Shown: in pieces, positions 23,719-36,189 of the stretch
Position numbering within the stretch: position 1 is the first letter of the stretch
Layout: every line of letters starts with the position of its first letter
From: Isoetes taiwanensis
Taxonomy: Eukaryota > Streptophyta > Lycopodiopsida > Isoetales > Isoetaceae
Direction: 5' to 3'
Length of the DNA stretch: 64,000 bases
NCBI GenBank assembly: GCA_021234155.1
Contig: JAJEKV010000039.1
Coordinates: 4,010,745-4,074,744, forward strand
Notes under the pieces: model-generated
The model's database searches: none
What the model was told of the DNA's origin: nothing
The model's input: only the letters and a program-made list of their open reading frames with translations
Position numbers and translations under genes: made by a program

Positions 23719-24304
23719 TGTTTGGGGTCTGGGTTCGGGAACTCCTGGAAGACAGCCCTCTGTGAGGACCCGTGGATCTAACAGGAGAGTCCGGGGGACT
23801 ATGTCACGCGGGATTTGCTGAAAGAGAAGAAAAAGAAGAGAACAGAACAAATGAGAGAAAGATGATAAGCTTCCTTGATATCAATGATGAAAATACATGA
23901 GCTCTCGCAATAGAGAGAAAACTGAAAGGAGACAAGACTCAAAACTCATCTAAAAAACTTATGAGCTAACTCTACTCATATATATAGTACAATGGCCTTG
24001 GGCCCAATATAGACACTCGACCGATCTCTGCGACTCACGGAAGGAGGCCCGATTTGCAGTGAATGTTGGCGGTGCCTCTTGAAGTGCCTAGAATCACGCC
24101 GACGCCGACGCGGGCGGTGACGGGTCCGCCACTTACTTCGAAGAAGGCTCTTGTTGGAGCCAAAGGCTTTGATCGCAAGTGGGCTCCGCCGCTAGTCTTC
24201 TCGTGGAGGCTTGGATGTCCGGACCCGCGGGTTGACCGAGGATCTTTGAGCTTGACCTGGTCCGACGATGATGAATAGTCCCGTATCAGAGGCACAGATT
24301 AACA
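23719..24304 (-). repeat. Ty3 3' LTR
   Basis: 586 bp. The segment 23815-24019 is nearly identical to the other LTR, while the GC-rich part 24020-24304 differs by many substitutions and small indels. Many differences are CG versus TG. Confidence 0.93.
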
Positions 24305-27300
24305 CTCCCCCACCAAACCACACTCGTGAGTGAAGAAAAGGAGGAAGCGCCGAGAGGGCGGGAAGCCATCACCAAAGTGATCCTCACGGAGTGAGGACGG
24401 GCCCCATTATGGTACCGGGCCGATGAGATCTTGGCGTGATTGAAGAGCTTGAGGTGTGTTTTGGCCAAGGGCGTGATCAAGATCAATAAGAAAACGAGCC
24501 GCACTCATGTCTTCAAGCGCGCATGGGCGCCGAAGAAATGTACCGACACTCCATGAGGAGACAGTCAAGGCCAAAGGCACCGACCGCATTTGGATTGCAG
24601 TTGAAAAATGGGACGCCGCCGATTTACGGAGCTTAGCAAAATGCATTTGAGGGCGCCAAGAAAATCCCGCTTTGAAGATGGACGTAAGGATCGTGAGGTG
24701 GAGGCGTTTCGCAAGAAGGTGGTGAAACCATGAAGCGCATCCGCAGTCGCTTCCAACCACGCCATTAGCAATGTAGATCCAATTGGTGGTGTTGTCCAGA
24801 GTAGCACCTTCTTCCCAATGTGATCGGCGAACAAAACGCGGATCCCACCGGAGATCCGGCCGAGATCGGGAGGTGGTGTCCAGCCCGCATGACCATCCAT
24901 GACCTTGGTCCAAAAAGGAAGGCGCCAATCGAAGTCAGAACCGGGGCGTGGAGGTACGCCCGTGGAAGCATAGGGAGAAGGAACCATGCCCCGTATGGTT
25001 GCCGAAAGCGCCTCCCCGGAATTGATCGACAAGATCCGGATCAAGTGCCCGACACCACACCGATCCCAAAGAGAAGCAGTAGAGTCGAGAGTTGACAGAG
25101 GGCTATCCCATCCCGTGGGGACCGCCTTGCTATCCAACGAGCTCAGAATCGATTGTAACCGGCGAGGTGTCGAGATATAGACTTGTGCATAGGGAAGATC
25201 TTCGGGATGTCCCGTGATACTTCCTAATTTGTTGCGGCGGCCCGCTTTGCCGAGAGATAAATGATTGGCAAGCTCGTGCATGTACTCGATGAAAAGTTTT
25301 GGTCCGGAAAGGGATCCGCAAGATATGGATTGTTATCCGAAGCACCCATTGCGCAGTTGGGGTCACCCCGAACAACCGGGCGTGGCCCATTGCCAAAGTT
25401 TTCCGTATCACCCGTGATAGAAATCATGAAAGATATAAGCCATGGGCTGAACCACACCGGAAAGTGAGAAAGTCCGGATCGGGCACGTTGTATGAGATCA
25501 AAGACAACAAGGGCACAAAGACAACCCTTTGTTTTCAATGGAGAGTTCCGCCAACCGAGAAAAATCAAGACCGCCGCTGGGATATCTACAGGCCATCACC
25601 GCGCCACTTTTGAAAGGAAGAGGTGGCGCCGAAAGCAACCACATAATCATGAGAGCAGGAGGGAGCCGGGAAGTCCACCGCATGCGGTGAAGAATTGAAG
25701 TCCGGGCGCCAAGTTTGGCTTGAGCCTCATCGCCAGATCAATAGCTTGCCGCACTGTTGTTCGAGATCACGGATCCGATTTTCCTTTTCGAGTAGGGAGG
25801 CGGATCTGGTCACGGACCCGTTTCGAGAAGGATTGACCCGGGAGGAAGATTTTTCCCGGTATTGAGACGAAGCACGGCAATCTCCGCGCCATCGAAGTAT
25901 TTTTCGTTTTCGCACCTCGTAGCCGATCTTGAAGAGAGGTGAGCCGAGAGGTCTGTAGTAGAAAGCCGAGCCGCCAAGGAGGCAACTTGAGCGCCCCGGC
26001 TGAAAGATTTTGAACTTGAGTGCTGAAATTTTCACACGCCCGAAAGTACAAGGCATTGAGTTTAGCAATATCCGCGCCCTTGGTACTCGGGAGAGCTGCT
26101 TTGGACTTGTTGTGCTCCAAGAGAGTCTGAATTTCTCGACCGAGCCGAGCCCGCTGGACCGCGAAGTTGGCTGACTTGAGCTTGTGTACTTTTGAGATCC
26201 GCATGAGCCCGTAAGAGAGCTTCATGCTTGTCTTGAAGTTTGGCCTCCAAAGTTGCAACTTGGGCGCTTGCCGCTTGAAGGTCTTGGTGTACCGCATCGA
26301 GGCCTCGAAAGTTCGTTGGAACCCCGGCCATAAGAGCCGCCTTGGGATTCCTCAGAACTTAAGAGCAAGCAGCCTTGAGCATCCTGGCCGACATCGATAC
26401 AACAACCGACGAGGGTGTTGTGGTGGTGGAACCGGGTTGTTGCCTGGTGTGGGAGTTTTGGGAAAAATGGTGTGAAGTGGATGGTGTAGCGGAGGAAGAG
26501 ACAGTGACATGAGTGTGACTGTGGTCATGACCAGGGAAGATGGGCGTGATGTGCCAACTTGGTGATTGATTGGAAGGAGAGCCGAGTGGAAGTATGAGAA
26601 TTTGGTGGTGTGGGAGGGAAGTAATGACGGATGAGGGCTTGAAAATGCCCTCCCACGTAAAACTTCGTAAATGGAAGTGGTACCTCGGCGGTCCATTTCT
26701 TGGAGAAGACGATAGAACATCATTTGGGGCCAATCTATGTGGTGCTTGGAGTGTGTAGCAAAAAGGACCAGATTATAGAAAGGCTTATTGATATGGGTGT
26801 TCTTGATAGAATACCCAAGGAATTTGCGCCACAAAAATTTCACAAAGGTCTCATGAGGCTTTGTCGATATTGGTCGACGATGGACATTGGCGTGATAAAG
26901 TGTGCACCAAACTCGTGACATCAATATCCTCAGATAGCGCACCATGATACACAAGGAGTGTGCAAGGGAATATGAAATACCTCAGAAATCAAGTGTTGAG
27001 TCAATGAAATAGTGGTGCCATCAACCACAAGTGGTGTACCCCTGCGGGTCGTTAACAATATTGGCGATGAACCGCCGCGAATCAAGGTGATTTGGAGCCG
27101 GAAGTTCCATTTGAGAAAATTCAAAAGCTGGTGTCGCTCAACTGACTTCTTTATTGGGGCCAACAAGGGCTTCACGGAAAGTGGGCGCCAAGAAGGATAC
27201 AGATGCAAAAGGGCCGGATCCTTGGGAGCAAAAGAGCTTGAAGTGTAGAAAATCTTGGGGCAGCCATGGGAATGATTTGTAGAACGAAGAGAGATGCCAA

Positions 27301-27330
27301 AGGCGGAAGACGAAAAAGTCGAAAGCACGA
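24305..27330 (-). pseudogene. Additional 3' coding region of the Ty3 element
   Basis: About 3 kb downstream of integrase carries minus-strand frames that look coding. 27328-26930 has a stretch ending LIRGGSSPILLTTRRGTPLV and SLTQHLISEVFHIP. This recalls the F-S-x-x-x-I-N-x-x-L-G-L-P style of the plant transposon-associated domain. 26331-26062 is coiled-coil-like (AVHQDLQAASAQVATLEAKL). 25281-24565 (238 codons) has no recognised domain but contains TGWDSPLSTLDSTASLWDRC and FWTKVMDGHAGW. Frames are shifted against each other. Tat-type elements are known to carry extra ORFs near the 3' LTR; the function of this one is unknown. Confidence 0.5.
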
Positions 27331-28569
27331 GGAGGATGATGAAGGCAGAGGAACTAAAAGGTTTGTTTTAGGGCGCTAACCGGAGGCTTAAGAGGTATGA
27401 AGAGTGCGAAAACAGAACCGCTGATGATGCCAGTGTCAAAAGATGCGAAGAAGGGGATTGAGAGGCAAAATTTGGCTAAGTCCCCAAAAACGTAAGGGAG
27501 AAGTAATGAACGGTGAGGATGAGACGGAAAGAAAGATCGATGTGACAGATGGCAAAGGACACCCATTAATGTTCGACGGGCGTGGAAAGAAGGAATGGCA
27601 TTCACCGCCGGGCAACTCAAGTGGGATATCATTAAAAGGAATGTGTCGGAAGGTACCATTGCTAGATATGCGGCGGGAGAACGATTCTCCTTTAGAAACG
27701 TTTTGCATTGCAAACACGTTGGCGATTTGTGTGATTGGTCCACGCCGACAAGGAGGTCCTCGATTGGCTATATAAGACTAACCGAGAGAAACGAAGGCAT
27801 CCGATGGGCCAAGATGGTCGCCGCCGGCTTGAACGAAGATTGCACCATGCCGACGAATTTAACCGCCGAGAGTGGATCACTTGTAAGATGAATTGTTCGA
27901 TCTCGGGCGCCGCCACAACCGTGGCATTCGTGATGGACGGCCGGTGTGCCGGGATGGCTGGAACATCCCGACCAAGACCAACGGGATGGAGGTGGTTCTC
28001 GCGACCTTTGGGATCCGGAGCGTAACCTCTACCATCTCCTCTCAGATCACCTCTCGCGCTCCGAACCCGGAGTAGAGGGTTTTTCCTCAGAGGACTTAGT
28101 AGATAGGGCTCGAGCCCGCTTTTTTATATATAGGCAAAGTGCCCATAGCGGAAATTAGCTGGGCTGCGCCCACATTTTGTAAAAATCTCCACTATAATAT
28201 AATCTACCGCCTATCTAGTCACTTTCTCGTGGTGTTTGATTCTTGAACTGTCTCTCGTGTTGGGATGTTCACTTTACAGGTGATGAAATGCTTTGAGGCG
28301 AAAACCATTAACTAATGTAGGTAATGGAGTGCCATCTAATTCATTGAGTTGGAAAACACTTGGTCTAACCATTTGAACAATTTTGATAAGGGCCAAGCCA
28401 ACTAAACTTGAGTTTACCCGAAAATTTTTGTACCGGAATCATAAAGAAGAACCAAATCTCCTTGTTTGAATGTTTTTGTCTTCAAACGTTTGTCATGTAA
28501 AGATTTTTGTAAACTGTTGTCCATGAAGAACACGTAATATAAGCATCCCTTGAAGTTCATCCAACGTTT

Positions 28570-29444
28570 CTAATTGATAGACCCGTTCTTTGAGAGTACC
28601 GGTGGATTATGAGCAAGAGCCAGTTGAAACCAGGAGGGTTGGAAGGATGTATTCAAAGGGCATGAGAGCTTCCCGACCATAAACCAATTTAAAGGAGTGT
28701 GACCCGTAGCAATCTTGAAACAAGTATTGTAGGCCCAAAGAAAAGAGGGAAGTTTTTGTCCGCCAATCAATGCGGGAAGCGCCACAAATTTTCTTGAGAA
28801 TGGTGACCGAGTTTTGTTGGTGCTTTCTCGCCAACCCATTGCCTTGAGGATAGTAAGGTGTGCTCTTGTGATGATGTATCAAGAGATAATCCGTCCGCTC
28901 TTTGATGGTATGATTGATGAAATGAACACCACGGTCACCGACCAGACTCAGGTAGGGGCGGCCAATCGCGTGATAATTTGTTGATAGAGGACTCGAAACA
29001 TTGCTTTGCAGCAAGTTGTTGTCCGGAAGTGCACAAGCTTCCGCCCATTTGGTGGCATAGTCGGTGAGAACCAGAATGTATCGCACACGAAAGTGTGCCG
29101 CAAGCAGAGGATCTATAGGTCCCACAAAGTCCATTCCCCATTTGGTTGAAGGGAAGTGGCGCGGGCGACCGGCGCCAAGGGAAGAGCGCCACGTCCGGGC
29201 AGGCCCCACCCCCGGGCAAGCGCCACACGTATGGGCGTGGGCGTGAGCATCTCGAAAGAGCGTGGGCCAATAATACCCAAAGAAGAAGGATTTTTGCGCA
29301 ATGCGTGGTGTCACCATGAAAATGACCACCACCGAGCCCTTGATGAGCTTCTAACAATGTCCGAACTTCATGAGGTAGAACACGCCGCCGGCTGATGGTG
29401 TCCTTACCCTTTTGTAGAGATGTCCGCAACCATGGTGTAGTCAC
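28570..29444 (-). pseudogene. Ty3 integrase
   Basis: The minus frame 29332-28607 reads KWGMDFVGPIDPLLAAHF, ILVLTDYATKWAEACAL, VGDRGVHFINHTI, STPYYPQGNGLARKHQQ and ALMPFEY. These are integrase core motifs: the two Asp positions (MDFVG, GDRGVHF) and the region where the catalytic Glu is expected (here GNGLARKH, with Ala where Glu is usual). The preceding zinc-binding part (ARAHTCGACPG-like) is in another frame. Indels break it. Confidence 0.85.
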
Positions 29445-29499
29445 GGACCCTCTGAGAAAATTGATGGCGACGGGATTGTCGCTAAGGGAGAGAGCGCCT

Positions 29500-31320
29500 C
29501 ATCTTCCGGTGGAAGAGCACCGGTGAGGAGGTATCTGCTGAAAATCATGAAACCAATGTGGTGTTGCCGTGACTAAAAAGAGTTGAGCATCCGGAAAGGC
29601 ATCCGAGACCCCCGCTGCGGGATCATCGGTGTGGATGCGTGAAAGATAATCCGAACAACATGAGATTTGCCCCGCCTTTATGAATGATTTCAAAAGGAGC
29701 AAATTCTTAGAGAAGAAGGACCCAACGAAAGCAATGCGGCCCGGGCGTGGATTTGTTGATCAAATAGAGAAGTGCTTGGTGGTCCACAAAGAACTTGATT
29801 TGACTGCCCAAAAGGTAATGACGGAAGCGTTGGACACGTAAAATGAGACCCAAAGCTTCACGCCCGCGGGCGTAATAGTTGCGCCGCCAGAATTTAGTTT
29901 TCTACCGCGAAGCGATTTGGTTTATCAGCAGCGATCATATTCTTGAGAAAGAACAGCTCCAATAGCAAACGCCGAGACATCGACATGAACGTGAAAGGGC
30001 TTGTTCCATTGAGGAGGAACAAGAACCGGTTGCTCGAGTAAGCAAAAAAGCTTCACCGTTGGAAAGCGACTTCCACTGGGAATTCCAAGCCCGGTGGATT
30101 AAATCACCGTGAGTTTATGAATGGGATCCGCAATGGCCGCCGATCCAGGTATGAAGGTGGAGTAATAATTGACCTTTCCCGTGAAAGAGCGTGTCTCTTT
30201 GATATTGGCCGGTGCTTGAGCTTTGAGCACACAACCGATTTTTGGGATCGGTGGTGATGCTCGCTTTGGTCGACAACATGGCCTAGTAACACACCGTGGT
30301 GACACAAAAGGTGCATTTCTCGTGATTGAGACTAAATTGGGACTCATCACATTTCTGAAAGACGAGTTCCAATTTATCCAAATGGTCAGCCATGGAACTG
30401 TAGAGGGAGAGAAGTCATCTTGAAAAATTTGCAAGAAGGGATTTTCCTTCATGAAATCATGAAAAACCGAGAGCATGATGCGTTGAAATGTTGAAGGAGA
30501 GTTGGATAATCCAAAAGGAACCACCTTGTAGGCAAAAAGTGCCTTTACGGGTGGTGAAAGTGGTCTTGAGTTGATCAGATTCTTTGATGGAGATCCGATT
30601 GTAGCCGAGAAACCATCCATAAAGGAGTACATCTCATGTCCAAACCACTTCTTCCGTAACTTGGTCCGTGAAGGGAAGTGGAAAATGATCACGCCCGTGG
30701 CCCGATTGAGTTTCCGATGATAGTCCAATACCGCACGCCGGATCTTACCATTGTGCTTAAGGGCAATGACGATAGGGCTCACCCATTCGTAATGTTTGAC
30801 CTCATAGATCAAACCCGCAAAGAAGGAGTTTGTCAATTTCCGCCTTGACGCGATCACGGTAATTAGGGTTGAGCCTCAGATCGCCGCTGCTTTAATCGGG
30901 TCGCATCGATTTGGTAGGAATGGTGAGTTCCCCAAGCTTTTGTTGATTCCCTCAAGATCTTTGTAACTCCAGCTTAAAATGTGTTTGAATTTTTTGAACA
31001 ATGGACGGCCCCTGATACGATAAGGAGCCGGAAGGTTTTGCAGCAATGCGACAGTTGATTGTTGCCAACATCCACAATCTCGACTTGAGTCCAATATGGG
31101 GTATGACTTCGCAGATTCCGGACAATGTGTGCGGAGGTTGGAGCATAACCGATGCGTGGCACTTTGCGTGGTGAAAAGAGAGGTTGCTCGGGCCATCTAG
31201 CAATGGTTGCTTCATGATCGCGTGTACATCGCCAGGAGTTGCAAGAGTGTCGCGATCCGAAAAGTGATCAACGCGATTGGATTCGATTGCAAGGAGCCGT
31301 GTAGGGGTCAAGCAAGGCAG
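29500..31320 (-). pseudogene. Ty3 reverse transcriptase and RNase H
   Basis: The frame 30857-30099 reads LIYEVKHYEWVSPIVIALKH, NGKIRRAVLDYHRKLN, FAYKVVPFGLSNSPSTFQRI, FLQIFQDDF and, after a frame slip, IKETRSFTGKVNYYSTFIPG. The catalytic Y-x-D-D appears as FQDD, which may be a mutation. The upstream linker (FKLELQRS / WSYKDLEGINKSLGNSP, about 31000-30880) joins it to protease. A connection to RNase H is seen at about 29700-29510 (HKGGANL-like and PDDPAAGVSDAFPDAQLF), in broken frames. Confidence 0.85.
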
Positions 31321-31342
31321 CCATACCGGTCCCGATCAAGAG

Positions 31343-32280
31343 TCATTTCTCCCCAAGGATCAAAGATATTCGGGGTAGGATGACAGAGGCGCACGCGCCA
31401 GGGTAGCCCGAACTTGATAAATATTCTCGAGCGTCTTCGTAATCAGTGTCCGAGAGAGAGGGTTCCGCATTGTCAACGTAAATGATCCCGCCTCGCTTGC
31501 AAGTCCATGGTGGCATTGAGATGACCATCCGTGGATGACTAACCGTCCGCGGGCCCAAGAATGGATACTCTTTGCCCGGCGGAGAAAGGGTCTTCCCACC
31601 AAAGCATTTTATAGTCACCGGATCTTCGCCCGACTTTCCAAACCCAAATTCCATGGGAAAGCGGAGATCACCAATGTTGATGTGAAGAATAGGTGTGACG
31701 CCTTGAGGTCTCGCGGATATGGCCATTAGCCAATTTGATGTCATATGGGGCAACGAAAGAGTTGTGTGATGCCCATTTGTTTTGCGGAGTTTATCCGTGA
31801 TGAGATTGACCGCACTACCTCCATCGATTTGAACATGGTTGACTTGTCGATTGCCCACCGTTGCATGGACCGTGGGTGTAGAGGTAGCCACGGCCCCAAC
31901 TAAAACAGTTGGGAGTGGTAACCGGTCCTTGAGAGCAGTGACGAGAAGTTTTAAAATGGTAGCCAAGCTTAAAGGAATTTTGATCTTGGCAAGCTCCTCT
32001 TGGAGTTCGAGAGGTACATGAGAAAAAGGATCTGCTGGTTCCCGGGTGCGGGAGTGCGTGGCGTGGAAGCAAAGAACTTTTTTGAGTAAGTCAACCTCTG
32101 GGCCGCAATATTGGGATATGTCCGAGAGCGTGGAGGTTGAGATGTTGAAGGTGTATCTTGTCTTTGTTGAGCTCTAGTGGTGGCATGAACATTGGCCAAT
32201 AATGCGGCCTTCAAAGCAGCTTGCATGAGATTCAAAATGCTTTGGCTAACTTTGGGCATGACATTGGGCATGAGCTTTTC
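31343..32280 (-). pseudogene. Ty3 aspartic protease region
   Basis: The minus frame 31966-31343 contains VNHVQIDGGSAVNLITDKL, where IDGGSAVNLI is the active-site loop (D-G-G in place of the usual D-S/T-G) of a retrotransposon protease. Downstream sequence VTPILHINIGDLRFPMEF fits the second half of the fold. It sits between Gag and reverse transcriptase, as expected. Confidence 0.75.
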
Positions 32281-32299
32281 TAAGTCAGGTGCAAAGTGA

Positions 32300-34137
32300 A
32301 CCTTTTTTCGCCCTCATGAGGAAGGGTGTCAACCGCAAAGGCAGGTTGCGTGTCCTTCCCGAATAATAGTCAAGGGACGGGATGCCTTTGGTCCGGCGTG
32401 AAACTAGACCAACCCAATTGGGACTACCATCTGGGAGGATTAAGTGCCCGAAAAATTTCCTCTTGGGCTTGTTGATCCGGTGAGGTTGATTTTTCTTTGG
32501 AGCCGGTTGATAGCGTGATTGCCGAGGCTCTTTGGGGCTTCTTAAGAACCTGGTCGCGGGCCTTGTTTGCCATTAGCTAGCCGAGTTGGTAAGCCGTGAG
32601 GCGGACCGATGTGGTCCGATTGGTACCGTGAAGTCGCACTGACGAACCCGTGGAAGTTGAGGACACGCCGCGGGTGGTATGACCCCATTCTTGACATTGA
32701 TAACACCGAGCTTTAGAAGGATCAAAAGGAGGACGCTGGTGGGATCCCCGTGGTTGGTCCTATTGCCGATAGAGTTGCGTGGGTCGCACCCAAGAGGTGG
32801 TCAGCCGATAGTGCGTTTGGGGCTGAGGTGTGGTTTGTACTTGATAAACCATTTTGTTGCGGAACGGTGTGGGATGAGCGCGAGTGCATTCTTCCGCGGG
32901 CATGATTGCACATGTTGCATCGCTTGCAATGAGGCGGGCCATTGGTGGAGTTGCACTCATTGGCCAAATGGCCTTGATATTTGCAAATATGGCACCAGAT
33001 TTGATCGCTACTGTGGATTAGCGTGTTGAGGCCGAATGTACCGCTTGTGGAACCATGACGGGTGGAATGAACGGGAGCTCTTGAAGAGCCACCGGGAGGA
33101 AACATTGACGGAGTGATTGACAAGGTCGATAGCCCGCTCCAAAGTTTTTGGACGCAGTATTCAGTCATGAGTCGAATAGCGGGGAGGAAGTCCTTGGAGA
33201 AACCAGCACGAATAACCGCTCGCGTAGGGTACTCCTTGAGCTTTATCGAAAGCGAATGTGAAGTCGATCCCAAAAAATCCCCGCAGACTCGTGGGTTCTT
33301 GTTGAAGTTCATTGAGTTGTTTGAGATGAAGTTGATCATCATCCGTGGTACCGTGAATGAGAGAGAAAAGCAAAGGCGATTTCGGACAGATCTTGTTTCC
33401 AATGGCTTTTGTTGGACATGAGCCATTGATGAGGAGAGCCACCAAAGGTGGTGGAAAAGATGTGGAATTTCAGTTGAGGTTGCGCTGCGTGACCATTTAG
33501 GACAGCTAGAGCCTCAAATTCTTCCATGTGGGCCCGAAAGCACTTTGGTCTAACGGTTTGCCTTTCGTGGTTGCCAAAGGTGGGATAAGCCGGCCCAGTC
33601 CGAAAGGTAGATGTGAAAGTGCCGGTTTGGGACAGAACAGATAGTGAGGATATTGAGGTTGAGGTGGATTTGGCATTTTGCCCCGCCGGACCTCGATGAA
33701 GGGGTGATCCGGGTTGAGAAACCAAGTAGCCGGAGCATTGGTTTTGAGATCCGTAAGGTTGTAAACAGTGAAGAGCAAAGGGAAAACGAGGGAAAGGATA
33801 TTCCCTGGGTAGGCTAAAAGGAGACATGTGGATAGCCGGTGCCCACCCGGGGAGATGATGGTTATGGGCGAAGAGGCGATGGCCCGAAGAATGATGGATG
33901 TAGGCATGTTCGTGGGGTGTGAAAGTACGGTTGAGAAGGTTGAGCGGATAAGGCTCCCGATAGTGATGAGGGGACCGAGGTTGGGAGCAATGTTTGCACG
34001 CTTGGGGGCGGGGAACCGGGGGGAGACCGACACGAGGAGTGGGTGGCTGGACCGAGCCCTAGACCGAAGATGGCCTCCTCTATGTCATAAGCAGATCCAT
34101 ACATGTCACGAACAGTTTCGACGCTGATGGCGCTCAA
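32300..34137 (-). pseudogene. Ty3 Gag
   Basis: Frames over 34137-32720 cover a Pro-rich N-terminus (SSCRSPPGSPPPSVQTL), a capsid-type part (FHIFSTTFGGSPHQWLMSNK, LKQLNELQQEPTSLRGFFG, FDKAQGVPYASGYSCWFLQG) and a zinc knuckle CHICKYQGHLANEC (about 32995-32955). Several frameshifts separate them. Confidence 0.8.
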
Positions 34138-34240
34138 GCGAGATGCCGCCCGAGAAAGGAGTTCTTCCGGGCGTGAAATTACGGACGTACATGGCGCATG
34201 TAAGAAAGTAGGAGAAAATCAGACGGCAATGGCGGCATGT

Positions 34241-34825
34241 TGTTTGGGGGTCGGGTTCGGGAACTCCCCGGAAGATGCCCTCCGCGGAGGACCCGTGGAT
34301 CTAACAGAGAGTCCGGGGACTATGTCACGCGGGATTTGCTGAAAGAGAAGAAAAAGAAGAGAACAGAACAAATGAGAGAAAGATGATAAGCTTCCTTGAT
34401 ATCAATGATGAAAATACATGAGCTCTCGCAATAGAGAGAAAACTGAAAGGAGACAAGACTCAAAACTCATCTAAAAAACTTATGAGCTAACTCTACTCAT
34501 ATATATAGTACAATGGCCTTGGGCCCAATATAGACACTCGGGACCGATCTCGGTGCCGACTCCGGAAGGAGGCGATTCTTGAGGAATGTTGGCGGTGCCT
34601 CTTGAAGTGCCTAGAATCACGCTGACGCTGACGCGGGCGGTGACGGGCCGTCACTTGTCTGAGCGGCGCCTCTTGTTGACAGCCAAAGGCTTTGACTGCG
34701 TGGCCTGCTGCTTAGTCTTCTGTGGAGGCTTGGATGTCTGACCCGTGGTTGACTGAGGATCTTTGAGCTTGACCTGGTCTGACGTATGCATGAATAGTCC
34801 TGTACCAGGAGGCACAGGACTAACA
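34241..34825 (-). repeat. Ty3 5' LTR
   Basis: 585 bp, TGTT…AACA. The internal end is followed on the minus strand by ACATGCCGCCATTGCCG, which is not the initiator-Met primer site seen in the 12.8 kb element. A minus-strand TATA-like ATATATATGAG lies near 34500. See the 3' LTR for the divergence pattern. Confidence 0.93.
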
Positions 34826-36189
34826 CATCTTTGGGCACACATTTAGTAGTAGTTTTTATAACATGAATATTCACCAATATCTAGCATAATAACATGAGGT
34901 TCTTTTTGTATTTTTGTACGCTTTTCAATATGGTTGCTATGATTTGATAGTGTATTTGACTGGATGTACTAATGCATACATTTAGAGTGCGCATATAGTT
35001 GCATGAAGTTTTATGACATATCTTAATTGTTTCTAATGGTTTTCAACATGTATCTTGTATTGCTTGAAATTTTGACATGCAGACATCGAGATCAAGGATG
35101 TTAGGATTTCACACTTGAGGTCAAGATCCAGGTCGTCTTGGCTTTTAGCGGGAGTTCCATCTTCAGTTTCATTTTGGGGCTATCATCTACAGATTTGGGC
35201 TGGACTCAGCTTGCCAAAAAGGCCAGGATTTCAAGTCCCTGTTTCATAAATAAAATAAGGCATGTCGTGAATATTTTTGTTATTCAAAGCTTCTCCTCTC
35301 TAAGAAATGGAGTTGGCTATGGTAGTTAGTCATTAATCCTTTTTCTAATGCTTTGGATTGCAAAACATTTCTGCTGAAACTCTGGAGAACCAAAAATAAT
35401 GGCAGAGCTTGTATGGATTTGTGGATTCCTTATATTTCAAAGTTTGTTTCAGCTAAGGTACAAACCAGACAACACCTCGCTGTCCTAGCCATGATTTTAC
35501 AAGCAAGAAGAGATGTAGGTTCATTTTTTTTTCTTCATGAAATTGTTTGAGGGGGGTTGCCGAAATAACAGTAAGGCGGAGTCCCTGTCATTGGTGATAG
35601 TCAAAATCGAGATGATAATGGGCCTATTGTCTTGGTTAGATGGCATAGCCTGGTTGGCCCCGAATTCGTCCTAGATAGTGCAGGCGTGGACCAAGGGTGG
35701 TCTTAGTCCTCTTCCACAATGGCATCCCCGTTTCCTCGGATGGCTTGCCTATTCTCGCTTATGGCGGGAGGAGCTGCCTCGATGGTATAGGCTATTATGT
35801 ATTTTGGCACCTTTCGGAACCATAGTTATTCCATGATTTTCTCGAACTTGTTTGCAGATTTAAGATCAAAACCGTGGTTCCTGAGGATTTTTGCATCTCT
35901 TGGCATGGACCCCTCCAATTTTGAATGATCTTCATACAGTTTTGGTGCCTATTTGATCTGATCTGGGGTGCTAAAGCTCAGGATTTTTGACATGGCCAGT
36001 TCTGGACCTTTGATGCTTAGTTTCTTTTTTGCTTGCAATGCAAGTATAAATAGAGTGCACGGCCCCTTTGAAAGTTTCTGCTTCCTTCTGCATCTTTTTT
36101 GACACCTTTTTTTAATCTCCAGCTTCTTCTCTGCTATGTTAAAAGAAGAGGCAAGTCTCAGACTTTTAGTGTAATTCATTTTCTAGAAT
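34826..36189. other. Intergenic stretch; shared repeat at 34918-34990
   Basis: No gene recognised. The segment 34918-34990 (CGCTTTTCAATATGGTT … TTTAGAGTG) recurs diverged at about 62418-62490, so both are copies of an unnamed interspersed repeat. Around 35560-35800 the plus strand looks weakly coding (GDSQNRDDNGPIVLVRW) but lacks support. Confidence 0.45.

Larger units (their letters stand above)
23719..34825 (-). mobile_element. Ty3 LTR retrotransposon, Tat/Athila-like, 11.1 kb
   Basis: Bounded by two ~585 bp LTRs (TGTT…AACA) and flanked by a perfect 5 bp target duplication CATCT (23714-23718 and 34826-34830). Domain order on the minus strand is Gag, protease, reverse transcriptase, RNase H, integrase, then about 4 kb of extra sequence with open frames before a polypurine tract (TTTGGTGGGGGAG, ending at 24305) and the 3' LTR. 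Integrase after RT/RNase H makes it Ty3-type, and integrase wording (KWGMDFVGPIDP, TDYATKWAEACAL) resembles the non-chromovirus Tat/Athila branch. All coding parts are broken by indels, so this copy cannot move alone. Its GC content is clearly above that of the flanks. Confidence 0.95.
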
